A DNA stretch of 64,000 nt, from NCBI RefSeq assembly GCF_041103235.1, contig NZ_JBGCUN010000004.1:1-64000 (forward strand). Reading direction: 5' to 3'. Shown here piece by piece: positions 44,427-52,299 of the stretch. The translations under genes were made by a program, and so were the position numbers. The stretch's first letter is position 1, and each line of letters begins with the position of its first letter. The notes beneath the pieces are model-generated. The model was not told the DNA's origin. It was given only the letters and a program-made list of their open reading frames with translations, and searched no databases. Origin of the DNA: Yoonia sp. R2331. Its GTDB lineage: Bacteria; Pseudomonadota; Alphaproteobacteria; Rhodobacterales; Rhodobacteraceae.

Positions 44427-45407
44427 ATGCCATATGTTTCCATAATTGTGCCTGCTTACGATGTTGCCAGCACCCTGCCGGAAACGCTCGGCGCGTTGCT
44501 TGCGCAATCTTTCTCAGACTTTGAAGTTCTTGTCGTAGATGACGGTTCGACGGATGAGACAGCACGCATTGCTCACAGCTTCCAGAGCGATGATCGCGTC
44601 AAGCTGATTTCCCAACGCAACCGCGGTTTGGCCGGCGCCCGCAATTCCGGCATCGCGGCCGCCCGAGGTGGGCTGATCGCATTTTGCGATGCTGACGACA
44701 CCTGGGAACCTGAGAAGCTCGAAACCCATGTCCGGCATTTGCACGCAAACCCTGATATTGGGATCAGCTATGCCGGTTCGGCGATAATGGATGAAGGAAG
44801 TATCCAACTTGGGCGACATCAATCGCCGCGGTTGCGGGATATCCGGCCCGAACACATTTTCAAGCGCAATCCGATCGGCAACGGTTCGGCACCGGTGATG
44901 CGCCGCGCAGTGTTTGATGCCATCGCCTACCGGCCATCATTCGAAACCGAACGTGATTGGTATTTCGATGAGACATTTCGTCAGTCAGAAGACATCGAGT
45001 GTTGGCTACGCATAGCGTTGACCACGGACTGGTGCTTCGAAGGGGTTGACGGCCACCTCACAAACTATCGCATCAATGCCTCTGGACTCTCGGCTGATAC
45101 GGACCGTCAACTTGCATCGTGGGAGAACATGGTCTCAAAGCTGCGGCCGATTAACCCGACCTTCTTTGACGAACATGAGACAGCAGCACGGTCATATCAG
45201 TATCGCTATCTTGCGCGCCGGGCAGTGAGTGATTTTGACGGTGTACGGGCTTGGAATCTTACGCTGCAATCCCTGCACCAGTCGTTTCGCCCGGTTTTCG
45301 AAGAACCGATAAAAACAATCCAGACTGCGGTGGCGGCGGGGGCACTAAGACTTGTTGGGCCAAATGCTCTGCGTCCCTTCCTGGTGGCCAAGGGAGCGAA
45401 GTCATGA
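44427..45407 (+). CDS. GT2-family glycosyltransferase
   Basis: A 326-residue GT2 enzyme parallel to its upstream neighbour: YVSIIVPAYDVASTLPETLG, VLVVDDGSTDETARIA, AFCDADDTWEPEKLE and the acceptor block FRQSEDIECWLRIAL. It is a diverged relative, consistent with an old duplication. The ATG at 44427 is chosen because upstream in-frame codons overlap the previous gene. Its stop overlaps the next start as ATGA. Confidence 0.9.
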   Translation: MPYVSIIVPAYDVASTLPETLGALLAQSFSDFEVLVVDDGSTDETARIAHSFQSDDRVKLISQRNRGLAGARNSGIAAARGGLIAFCDADDTWEPEKLETHVRHLHANPDIGISYAGSAIMDEGSIQLGRHQSPRLRDIRPEHIFKRNPIGNGSAPVMRRAVFDAIAYRPSFETERDWYFDETFRQSEDIECWLRIALTTDWCFEGVDGHLTNYRINASGLSADTDRQLASWENMVSKLRPINPTFFDEHETAARSYQYRYLARRAVSDFDGVRAWNLTLQSLHQSFRPVFEEPIKTIQTAVAAGALRLVGPNALRPFLVAKGAKS

Positions 45408-46441
45408 CGCGTCCGATGAAAGTCGTCCACCTTGTTGATGACACGACTGCCGGGGGCATCACGCGGGTTGTCGATTTCATTTTGTCCGGCAATGGCAGGC
45501 AGACCGAGATCCAGCACGAACGTCAGGTTGCATCGCGAGGCAAACTTAACGCTACGCGCTACGAGGCAGATGTCATCGTATCACATCTGACGTTTTCCTG
45601 GCGAAACCTGCCGGCGCTCATTTTACTTCGGGCGTCGAATGCCGGGAAGCCAATGATCCATGTCGAACATAGCTACACTGAAGGATTTGTGGCCCATAAC
45701 GTGACCCATCAGCGCCGGTTCCTGACACTGCTCCGCACCGGCTTTTCCTTGTTCGACCAAATTGTGAGCGTGAGCTACGCGCAGGCAGATTGGTTTTCAG
45801 CAAAGAACCTGTGCGCCAGAAGTAAGGTTTCGACAATCCAGTCCTGCGTCGACCTTGCTCCGTTCCGCTCAATCCCGGCCACGGACGGTCCTGTCCGGAT
45901 ATTTGGTGCCATTGGTCGGCTTGATCGTCAAAAAGGTTTTGATGCGTTGATTGCGGCATTCAAGACATGCGAGGCGCGTGACATCGAACTTCACATTTTT
46001 GGGGAAGGCGAAGAGGAAGAAAATCTCCGTCAGCTCGCTGCAGGCGATCAAAGGATCGTCTTCAAAGGCTTTGCGGCCTCACCCACCGAAGCGTTCGCCA
46101 ATATTGACGCCGTTGTAATGCCTTCGCGCTGGGAAGCTTACGGCTTGGTCGCCATCGAAGCGATCAGTGCCGGTAAATTGTTGATCTGCTCGAATGTTGA
46201 CGGATTGCAGGACCATGAACCGCTCGGCGCTGAGTTTCTTGAGCAGTATTCAAAGAATTGTATAGCGTGCAAGATCCTGCAAGTTCGGTCGCGGGCAGGT
46301 AGCCCACTCAACGAATTGAACGCGAAATCCATTATCCTCGAAGAAACATTCTTTCTAAAATGGCGCCAACTGCTTTGTGCCAACTCGCATTTTTGGACCA
46401 GCGAATCTGGTGACAAAGGTCTCATGGCGGGTCGGACATGA
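45404..46441 (+). CDS. GT4-like glycosyltransferase
   Basis: A 345-residue glycosyltransferase of the GT-B fold. N-terminal MKVVHLVDDTTAGGITRVVDF is the acceptor loop; IFGAIGRLDRQKGFDALIAAF, then FKGFAASPTEAFANIDAVVMPSRWEAYGLVAIEAISAG is the donor-site half, with the E-x7-E-like pattern. After about residue 270 the expected C-terminal helix is replaced by a Cys- and Ser-rich tail that does not look like the family, ending beside an IS remnant. The tail may be the result of a frameshift; the enzyme may be damaged. Confidence 0.82.
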   Translation: MTRPMKVVHLVDDTTAGGITRVVDFILSGNGRQTEIQHERQVASRGKLNATRYEADVIVSHLTFSWRNLPALILLRASNAGKPMIHVEHSYTEGFVAHNVTHQRRFLTLLRTGFSLFDQIVSVSYAQADWFSAKNLCARSKVSTIQSCVDLAPFRSIPATDGPVRIFGAIGRLDRQKGFDALIAAFKTCEARDIELHIFGEGEEEENLRQLAAGDQRIVFKGFAASPTEAFANIDAVVMPSRWEAYGLVAIEAISAGKLLICSNVDGLQDHEPLGAEFLEQYSKNCIACKILQVRSRAGSPLNELNAKSIILEETFFLKWRQLLCANSHFWTSESGDKGLMAGRT

Positions 46442-46623
46442 CGCTCTCAGTCCCTCGGCATGCCCCCCATGATTGCCGCGAACCGGCTTTGGGCCGTCAA
46501 TCAAGGTTTAGTGAGGCTATTCACCAAACATCTCCACATTGATCCTTGACCCCTGCCATTCCTTCGCCATGCGGTCGATCATTGGGTTCCATCAGATTGG
46601 TGCCACCCAGTCGGAGCGCCGAG
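46442..46623. other. spacer before IS3 remnant
   Basis: 182 bp with no supported gene. A 26-codon frame from 46468 looks like an orphan tail. This is probably part of the disrupted end of the polysaccharide cluster. Confidence 0.4.
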
Positions 46624-47050
46624 TGGTATCCGGTTCTATGGCAAACCGGCTAGCATTGTCAGTGACAACAGGACGGAGTTCACCAGTCGCGCGATCCTGA
46701 AATGGGCCAACGAAAACGGCGTTGAGTGGCATTGCATCGATCCTGGCAAGCCCCAGCAGAACGCCTTCATCGAAAGCTTCAACGGTAGCTTGCGCGACGA
46801 ACTCTTGAACGAGGAGATGTTCGACAGCCTAGACGATGCAAGACGCAAACTCGCCCTATGGCGATACGATTACAACAACGTCAAGCCCGCACTCGTCGCT
46901 CGACAACAAAACACCCGCAGAAGCGCGCCGAGCGCTTGAACAATTTGAGGGCTCCGCGCCCGCCGCGCTTGCCCAAACTGACAACAAAGAATATGAAAAC
47001 CAGACCCGCAGACTCTCGTTTTGAATGAGGGAGCCTCGGGGGGCAGGTCA
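46624..47050 (+). mobile_element. truncated IS3-family element (3' end)
   Basis: The 3' part of orfB of the same element found complete at 54691-55946, on the opposite strand. It begins near the codons for RFYG, contains SDNRTEF and [17 protein letters not shown], is frameshifted near 46890, and ends with the terminal inverted repeat ...GGGGGGCAGGTCA at 47050. The first ~830 bp of the element are missing. A few single-base differences separate the copies. Confidence 0.9.
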
Positions 47051-47052
47051 CA

Positions 47053-47245
47053 ATTGCCTACACACTCATCGAGACCGCCAAGCTCAACAAGGTTGATCCG
47101 CAGGCGTGGCTAACATGGGTCCTCGCCCAAATCACTGACCACAAGATCACGCGCCTCGACGAGCTCACACCTTGGCATTGTGCTGCTCGAGCAGCATAAC
47201 AGCGACAGTAGACGTCGCACCAAAGCGCCTTCACCGGACGGGCAC
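47053..47245 (+). mobile_element. IS66-family remnant (end of transposase gene)
   Basis: Bases 47053-47199 encode [20 protein letters not shown] and [19 protein letters not shown], the conserved C-terminus of IS66 TnpC, ending in a stop. CACCGGACGG-type sequence at about 47232 resembles the IS66 terminal repeat. Only the end of the element survives, abutting the IS3 remnant. Confidence 0.8.
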
Positions 47246-47333
47246 TCTCTTGTCCAATTCCATCGACGTAATTCCGCGCTGTCGAAAACCGAAGTCGCCA
47301 TCGGTACTGGCGCTGCGCTGCGAGGCATAGAAT

Positions 47334-47528
47334 ATGATTGAGAATGACATTCTGAGCGAAGTTGAAGCTCAAGCCATCAGACAGCTAGATATGCTCTGTC
47401 CGGACACCGAAATTACTCTTCAGGAAGCCATGGAGCAGGCCGGTTCGGCCCTTCATCAGCATGGCTTTCGAAGGGGGCTGGTTTTGATTGAGGGACAAGT
47501 GGATGATCATGGCCACCAAGCCGAATGA
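47334..47528 (+). CDS. small hypothetical protein
   Basis: A 64-residue acidic protein (MIENDILSEVEAQAIRQLDM, LCPDTEITLQEAMEQAG). Mostly helical, no known domain. GAGG lies 8 bases before the ATG. Related in style, not clearly in sequence, to the other small proteins of this island. Confidence 0.5.
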   Translation: MIENDILSEVEAQAIRQLDMLCPDTEITLQEAMEQAGSALHQHGFRRGLVLIEGQVDDHGHQAE

Positions 47529-47708
47529 TCAGCGTCGGTTTCTTGAATCTGATCCGACAATACCCTCCCCATAAAAAGCGGGTTGAGCAACTACCAAGCC
47601 GGTATGCATCCTTGTTCCCATTGGCTAGAGGACGCAATCAAGGTGTTTGCTTGTTTGATACGGCCAAGTCCTCAAGAGCGCTCAGGTAGGGCAGTGCAGG
47701 GAGGAGAT

Positions 47709-47978
47709 ATGCCACTAGAATATTCGATAAACTTCCTAGGATTTGAACAAGAGAACGTAGAGAGTGGAGATGTTTTGACTCGCGACGGTGAACATCTTGG
47801 CAAATGGGTATACGGCGAGCAATACGGTATGGAATGGTACTACTTTATCCCGAACGGGATGGAACGTCCCACACTGTCGGATCACCACCTCAGCTTCCTG
47901 CTGGCGCTGATTACAGAATGGCATAAATCGCGGAACCGGGTCACCAACAAACGATTAGCTACTACAACGTCGACTTAA
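47709..47978 (+). CDS. small hypothetical protein
   Basis: An 89-residue protein with beta-rich, Trp/Tyr-containing sequence (FLGFEQENVESGD, GKWVYGEQYGMEWYYFIPNG). The ATG at 47709 follows GGGAGGAGAT, a strong ribosome binding site, and is preferred over upstream frame extension. No recognized family. Confidence 0.6.
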   Translation: MPLEYSINFLGFEQENVESGDVLTRDGEHLGKWVYGEQYGMEWYYFIPNGMERPTLSDHHLSFLLALITEWHKSRNRVTNKRLATTTST

Positions 47979-48304
47979 ACATCCACAGCCCGCTACAAAA
48001 GCATGTTCGGAGCGAAAGAACTCAAACCATAGACGCACCGTCAGCGCCACCCCCAACTAAAGCGAGTTGCAGACCATTTGGGGTGAATGCGATACTCTTG
48101 GCCCAGCGTTGGGTGAATCGCTCGATCCGAATGCGCTTTGATGCGGCTGCGACCTTGTTTATGAATTCAAATGCGAACGGGTCCGCTTTTCTGCTCCACT
48201 ATTCGGGCGTAACGTTCGACTTGTTTACGGTCTGTTAACCAATTCTTCTGTCAACATGTAACTACTGCTTTCTGGAACTAGAAAACCATTTGCTGGGGAA
48301 GATA
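47979..48304. other. gene-free spacer with CtrA-like half box
   Basis: About 326 bp with no gene I can support. It ends with TTAACC at 48235-48240, 65 bp before the next small gene, and the conserved leader block CTGGAAC-TAGA shared with 51416. Confidence 0.45.
48235..48240 (+). promoter_or_regulatory. CtrA-like half box
   Basis: TTAACC, 65-70 bp before the ATG at 48305. It corresponds in position to TTAACT before the paralog at 51416. Confidence 0.45.
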
Positions 48305-48484
48305 ATGCACGAACACCGATGGATTGTTGGTATACTTGAAGATATTGTCAGGTACGCCGAAGATAACAAACTCGACAGGCTGAACGATACGATCAGGGAG
48401 GCGAGAACAGTCGCGATTCAAGAAGTTGGATATCCCATACATCGAACCTTTTCCGCTAAGCCAAAACTGTCTTTGGTGAAGTAG
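48305..48484 (+). CDS. small paralog A1
   Basis: A 59-residue charged helical protein (WIVGILEDIVRYAEDNKLDR, LNDTIREARTVAIQEVG) and a clear paralog of the 60-residue protein at 51416. Both are preceded by the same CTGGAACTAGA...TTGCTGGGGAAGAT leader giving GGGGA as ribosome binding site. Function unknown; possibly a small helical adaptor. Neighbours: the broken A-B module partner at 48636. Confidence 0.7.
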   Translation: MHEHRWIVGILEDIVRYAEDNKLDRLNDTIREARTVAIQEVGYPIHRTFSAKPKLSLVK

Positions 48485-48583
48485 ATCCTTCCGAAATCGA
48501 CTTGTCCATTCAGGCGAGGCTCAGCTGTAGATTGCACTTTGGCGTCGGCAAATTTTGCCAAGTTAAACTTTGGCTATCCAATG

Positions 48584-48590
48584 TTAACCT
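48584..48590 (+). promoter_or_regulatory. CtrA-like half box before B1 remnant
   Basis: TTAACCT with another TTAA at 48563-48566, 46 bp before the ATG at 48636, the same distance as the intact box before the paralog at 51758. Confidence 0.5.
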
Positions 48591-48635
48591 AGCCTGACGT
48601 AAGCGTCTAAAGACATAATTTGGGGAGTGCACAGA

Positions 48636-48769
48636 ATGGAAAAAGAGCTGCTAAGCGTTTTGGCTTCGTAGGACTTGAGGCCGCGCTTTATGAGGTTGCG
48701 ACCACGCTAAACGACCAACATTTCCTTAGCAGCGAATCTGCTAAGGAGACCAGGCTGAAAGACGCGTAG
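48636..48769 (+). pseudogene. broken small paralog B1
   Basis: It starts MEKELL like the intact 59-residue paralog at 51758 but then stops after 11 codons. An internal deletion of about 31 bp shifts the frame; from AAGCG onward the other frame again matches the paralog (GLEAALYEVATTLND versus GLEQALYQVAATLNE). So this is a decayed copy. Confidence 0.75.
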
Positions 48770-48862
48770 ACCTACCGCTACTTCCAAATGGGGCATCGAA
48801 ACGTTGAACAAAACGCAACTTGTGAGCCGTTGCATTTCGTCTTCCCCGTTCCTTCGGGTCAA

Positions 48863-48896
48863 TCCTCCCGTAGCAGATCCAAAATCTTTGGGAGGA
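48863..48896 (+). promoter_or_regulatory. possible ribosome-site-hiding hairpin
   Basis: TCCTCCC (48863-48869) is perfectly complementary to GGGAGGA (48890-48896), which is the ribosome binding site of the TTG-started gene at 48904. Pairing would hide it, so translation may be structure-controlled. Confidence 0.5.
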
Positions 48897-48903
48897 GGCC
48901 AAA

Positions 48904-49107
48904 TTGGAACGAATTTCGAGGGTGATTTCAGCATCGCTGGATTATTCTGAAGACGGAAATCTGCAGCGAGCTGCGTCTGCTGGCGAAATGTCAAGCGAAG
49001 ACTTTGGGATATTTTCTGAACTCCGCCTCGTGGAGGTGGATGAAGAAGGGTCGAAGGTGAACCTCACAAGCCTAGGAAAATTCGTGATGAGTTTCTTGGG
49101 TCGATAG
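48904..49107 (+). CDS. small hypothetical protein, TTG start
   Basis: A 67-residue protein (MERISRVISASLDYSEDGNL, then FGIFSELRLVEVDEEGSKVN). TTG start preceded by the very strong GGGAGGAGG at a good distance, which also lies in a predicted hairpin. No domain recognized. It belongs to the small-gene island. Confidence 0.5.
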   Translation: MERISRVISASLDYSEDGNLQRAASAGEMSSEDFGIFSELRLVEVDEEGSKVNLTSLGKFVMSFLGR

Positions 49108-49119
49108 AGTGAAACTGAC

Positions 49120-49211
49120 TCGCGGGGCTGCCCACCAACTGCGAAGCAAGTTGACTGTGTGAGGGTGTGCGTGCGATGATGGCGACAAGGAATTTGGAAC
49201 AAATTGGTTAA
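49120..49211 (-). ncRNA. candidate small RNA element, copy 1
   Basis: This shares with 52020-52112 the layout (minus strand): TTAACCAATTT, then ACACCCTCACACAG and a hairpin. TTAACC on the minus strand (49211-49206) could be a CtrA-like promoter box. The hairpin (CAACT...AGTTG) is weaker than in copy 2 and lacks a T tract. Orientation uncertain. Confidence 0.35.
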
Positions 49212-49254
49212 CAAAAGGCAAAAAGCAGTTGGAGAGCTTTACCAAGTAGCCTTG

Positions 49255-50145
49255 CTAGACCGCCTTAGAAACTACCCTATTTCGACCAGCTCTCTTTGCG
49301 TCATAAAGCAACTCGTCCGCCCGCTTCAGAACCTCTGCGCCCGCAGTCGAAGCTGATGACAACCCTGCCAGTCCAACACTTGCTGTAATTCCAATCTGAT
49401 GTCCACTTGCAAAAATGATCGTTGACTCAAGTTCTTGGAGTAAACGAATACACGCAATCTCTGCGCTTTTGACTTTGGTTTCAGGAAAAATGACGGCAAA
49501 CTCCTCACCGCCTAGTCGCCCTACCATGTCGATGGTGCGGAACTGATTGATGAGTTTGCCTGATACCGCGCGCAACACCTGATCGCCTGCATCGTGGCCA
49601 TAGGTATCATTCACCGCTTTGAAGTGGTCGATGTCTATCATGGCAACAGCAAAATGATGCTTGAATCTTTTTGCGCGAGCGAACTCGGCCTCCAATCTTC
49701 CCAAGAACGGTCGGCGATTGGGCAATTCGGTCAAAGGATCCGTATCTGCTTCCTTTTGCAGGATCTCATAAGCTGTGGTCAGCTCCCGGATACTCACCAT
49801 ATCGATCAAACTTTGCTCAACAATTACAGGGATATGGCGGATGGAATTTGCATTCATCAGGCGAAGTATGGCGGCAATCTCATCATCCGGGCCGCAAGTG
49901 ATGACATTCGGAGACATCACCTTAGCAACAACTGTGTTGGCTGGAAGCGCTTTTATGTTGGCGACAACAGGTAGCAAATCACGTTCGGATACAATCCCCA
50001 CCAGTTTCCCTGCCGCATCGCAGACAACAAGTGCTCCAATGCGTAGTTCCATCAACTTGGTTGCCACCTCACTCAAAGTCGAAGTTGGCGACACCTTTTC
50101 AACACTATTAGTCGACTTCTCAGCCAGAAGTTTCGCTATCTTCAT
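49255..50145 (-). CDS. CBS-GGDEF diguanylate cyclase
   Basis: A 296-residue cyclic-di-GMP synthase. Residues ~15-130 are a CBS pair (SERDLLPVV, MSPNVITCGPDDEI, SIRHIPVIV). The GGDEF domain follows: DPLTELPNRRPFLGRLEAE and GRLGGEEFAVIFP at about 212, which is the active GGEEF variant. RTID five residues upstream is a canonical I-site, so product inhibition is likely. The CBS pair may sense adenine nucleotides. It lies convergent with the small-gene module, consistent with a surface-attachment circuit, but no effector is seen. Confidence 0.93.
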   Translation of the reverse strand: MKIAKLLAEKSTNSVEKVSPTSTLSEVATKLMELRIGALVVCDAAGKLVGIVSERDLLPVVANIKALPANTVVAKVMSPNVITCGPDDEIAAILRLMNANSIRHIPVIVEQSLIDMVSIRELTTAYEILQKEADTDPLTELPNRRPFLGRLEAEFARAKRFKHHFAVAMIDIDHFKAVNDTYGHDAGDQVLRAVSGKLINQFRTIDMVGRLGGEEFAVIFPETKVKSAEIACIRLLQELESTIIFASGHQIGITASVGLAGLSSASTAGAEVLKRADELLYDAKRAGRNRVVSKAV

Positions 50146-50178
50146 GCCATGCCTTTAAGCTGCGTCTCTGGGCAAAGC

Positions 50179-50397
50179 ATGTCGAAACCAAATGAATCCT
50201 TTGTGAAGAAGTTCGATGATGGCCCGGTTACAGTGGGGCATGTGGAGACAGAGCCTGAATGGCAAACGACTCTACTCTCGATTTCACACCGGCTAATCGG
50301 AGATAGGCCGTTCACGAAACTATCGGAGGACGTGCCGGTACTTAGTTTTGCCGTTTCTATCCAGCACTTCAGCAAAACAAGAATGCGACGCCTGTGA
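50179..50397 (+). CDS. questionable small frame
   Basis: A plus-strand frame (from the ATG at 50179: MSKPNESFVKKFDDGPVTVG) with reasonable amino-acid composition. It overlaps the minus-strand gene at 50320-50751 and lacks a good ribosome binding site. The minus-strand gene has a paralog, so at least the overlapping part is more likely coding on that strand. Confidence 0.25.
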   Translation: MSKPNESFVKKFDDGPVTVGHVETEPEWQTTLLSISHRLIGDRPFTKLSEDVPVLSFAVSIQHFSKTRMRRL

Positions 50398-50751
50398 TGT
50401 GTTGATGACTCTTGGTTTCCCCCCCACTGCCACTCCTATCACTCTAAATAGAACCTTGTTCGCTGCTTCCTCTGTACAATCCATCAGCAAGATTGTGATG
50501 TGTGTGGGCGCAACCGCCAATACTGAATCCGTCTTGCGAACAAGGGAGCGGATCAGACTTACCGAAAGCCCCATACAGGTAAGTCCATAGGCGCTAGAAG
50601 CTTCAGTTTCGTCCCTTTGAGTATCCGTCATCCTGAACGATATCGAGCAGTATCTTTGTCGCTTTCGCTTAAGCTGCCAAGTCATCATCTTGTACGAGAA
50701 CGAGTTGAATAGGTGATTCGTCATACTTGATGCATTCCGACTGTCAGACAT
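50320..50751 (-). CDS. degenerate GGDEF-like protein (D1)
   Basis: A 143-residue protein whose second half, SLIRSLVRKTDSVLAV...ITILLMDCTEEAANKVLFRV, has the spacing of a GGDEF domain (R..D.v, then hydrophobic-iLL.d...e.A..v..R) but lacks the GG(D/E)EF residues, so it cannot be a cyclase. A paralogous stretch exists at 53941-54153. The N-terminal 60 residues are low in recognizable pattern. It might be a regulatory remnant of c-di-GMP signalling. Start at 50751 is a choice; another ATG lies 9 bp upstream. Confidence 0.5.
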   Translation of the reverse strand: MSDSRNASSMTNHLFNSFSYKMMTWQLKRKRQRYCSISFRMTDTQRDETEASSAYGLTCMGLSVSLIRSLVRKTDSVLAVAPTHITILLMDCTEEAANKVLFRVIGVAVGGKPRVINTSQASHSCFAEVLDRNGKTKYRHVLR

Positions 50752-51415
50752 GATCCCCAACTAGCTAGGTTCGGGTTTTCAAATCGCCGAATTCTTCGAA
50801 CGTGCTCCCAAAAGGGTTCAACATAAAACTACTAATAAACAGTTCAATTATTCGCGGTTACTGGACAGTCCAAGGGCATCCTTCGCCACTGAATCTTTCA
50901 CAAAGCCCAACGGACAAGCGATACCTCGAAGTTGTCACACAGTCTGACCAAGCAAAAAATCGCAAGTGTAAGCTATTTGAATTGCCTTCGCTGGCGATTT
51001 CATCCGAGTGTGGGACCGCAAAGTAGTCGGCAAACGGTCAGCGACCCCACTGCTCTCGGTGGGAGAAAGTATTTTGACGATATCATACTGGGCGGGTTCG
51101 TTCTACCTCTAGGAGTTCAACCGCTCAGGTGCCAGAGTGCTTCGGGCCAGCGGGCCCCCCCCCAAAAATGGCCAGTTGTAGAATCCCTTTCAATCGGCAT
51201 ACTCCCAACCCTCGACGGACTTGCCATGCCTATAGGCGGAACCCTCTCGATCAAATCCGCTGATGAGTGCTTGAACGACCACTCTTGCAGCCTGCAATCG
51301 AAGGCTGAACACAGTACGTAAGGTCCGCTCGGTATGTTTACGATTCCTTAACTATGAGACCGGTCAAAATACAAATCAACTTGCTGGAACTAGATAACCT
51401 TTGCTGGGGAAGATG
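50752..51415. other. gene-free spacer with CtrA-like box
   Basis: About 660 bp with frames that look like noise. It contains a run of C residues near 51166 and the TTAACTAT box at 51348-51355, with the leader shared with 48305. Confidence 0.45.
51348..51352 (+). promoter_or_regulatory. CtrA-like half box
   Basis: TTAAC(TAT), 64 bp before the A2 gene start at 51416. Confidence 0.4.
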
Positions 51416-51598
51416 ATGCAAAACCACGGATGGATTGTTAGCATTCTTGAAGATGTTGCTTGTTACGCCGAGAAGAACAAACTGGAAAAGCTTGAGGAGA
51501 CATTGCGAGAGGCGCAAGCTGTCGCTGCCATCGAAACGGGCTGCGAAACTACCATCTATCAACGGTCAAAACGGGCCAACCTTCACGTCGTGAAGTAG
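51416..51598 (+). CDS. small paralog A2
   Basis: A 60-residue protein, paralog of A1 (WIVSILEDVACYAEKNKLEK, LEETLREAQAVAAIETG). By homology the ATG at 51416 is the start; the ATG one codon earlier lacks a counterpart in A1. It is the first gene of the intact A-B module, with the second gene at 51758. Function unknown. Confidence 0.72.
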   Translation: MQNHGWIVSILEDVACYAEKNKLEKLEETLREAQAVAAIETGCETTIYQRSKRANLHVVK

Positions 51599-51696
51599 GC
51601 GCACAAAGTGGAATGCTGCCCATTTGGCGGGCATGAAGTTTTGTGTGTCCACCAAATAGGCAGAATTCTGCCGCATCTACTAACAGATCCTTGAGT

Positions 51697-51713
51697 TTAA
51701 CTCCTCGTTAACC
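51697..51713 (+). promoter_or_regulatory. full CtrA-like box before B2
   Basis: TTAA-N7-TTAACC, the complete CtrA-type consensus arrangement, 45 bp before the ATG at 51758. CtrA is the conserved alphaproteobacterial cell-cycle regulator. Confidence 0.65.
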
Positions 51714-51757
51714 TTCCCTAATTACGCCTTCCGTTGACGTAAATTGGGGAAAATGTC

Positions 51758-51937
51758 ATGGAAAAAGAACTTCTGCACCTACGATTGGTTGATGCGATCA
51801 TGATGGCGAAGCGCTCAGGCTTTGATGGACTTGAGCAGGCACTTTATCAGGTTGCAGCGACGCTGAACGAGGACACCCTTTGGAGCGACCGCCCAAACTT
51901 GGTTGATCAAGACAAGTCTTTCAAACCGGTCAGATAA
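51758..51937 (+). CDS. small paralog B2 (intact)
   Basis: A 59-residue protein (MEKELLHLRLVDAIMMAKRSG, GLEQALYQVAATLNEDTLWS as short segments). It has a full CtrA-like box upstream and an intact reading frame, unlike its counterpart at 48636. Helical, charged, of unknown function. It is downstream of A2 and separated by the box, so it may be independently transcribed. Confidence 0.7.
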   Translation: MEKELLHLRLVDAIMMAKRSGFDGLEQALYQVAATLNEDTLWSDRPNLVDQDKSFKPVR

Positions 51938-52299
51938 GTACGTAGAGCGGGCGATAACTCACAACTTGCGAAAATGCCGTGCCGAGCGGTTTTCGGGAGC
52001 CATACCACAAGGTCATGATTGGAAAAGAAATGCCCACTCGCCAGTGAGCGAGTGGGCTGTGTGAGGGTGTATCGCGAGGGTTGCGATGCATCGACCATGA
52101 GGAAAATTGGTTATTAAAGAATGAAGGGATGGCACAGCCTCACTAAATCGACATGCAATCTAGGATTTGTAGACTGCTTGTTTCGTTCTTATCTCTACGA
52201 GATACTATGCACTCTGCCCTGTAAGCTGACTGAACGGGCTAGCCAAACTGGGGCGGAACACAATTGTTCACGGAGTGATCGATTGGCGCGGAATGGACC
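51938..52299. other. spacer with candidate small RNA
   Basis: About 360 bp between B2 and the AerR-like gene. It contains the candidate small RNA at 52020-52112; the remaining ~190 bp before the AerR-like gene hold no clear CtrA box and no TGT-N12-ACA PpsR-type site that I could find. Confidence 0.45.
52020..52112 (-). ncRNA. candidate small RNA element, copy 2
   Basis: On the minus strand, TTTAATAACCAATTT is followed by ACACCCTCACACAG and then CCCACTCGC/GCGAGTGGG with a 6-nt loop, ending in a T-rich tail (CATTTCTTTT). This looks like an intrinsic terminator and marks the 3' end of a short transcript. The block ACACCCTCACACAG is identical to copy 1. A tiny peptide cannot be excluded. Confidence 0.45.

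Noticed and set aside
48942-49214. Minus-strand frame with a MLTNLFQ start
   Set aside because: It overlaps the gene at 48904 and the conserved block in it is better explained by the RNA-like element; the matching frame in the other copy is conserved only where the nucleotides are.
50932-51321. 129-codon plus-strand frame
   Set aside because: Composition is irregular, there is a long C run inside it and no ribosome binding site; no family pattern is seen.
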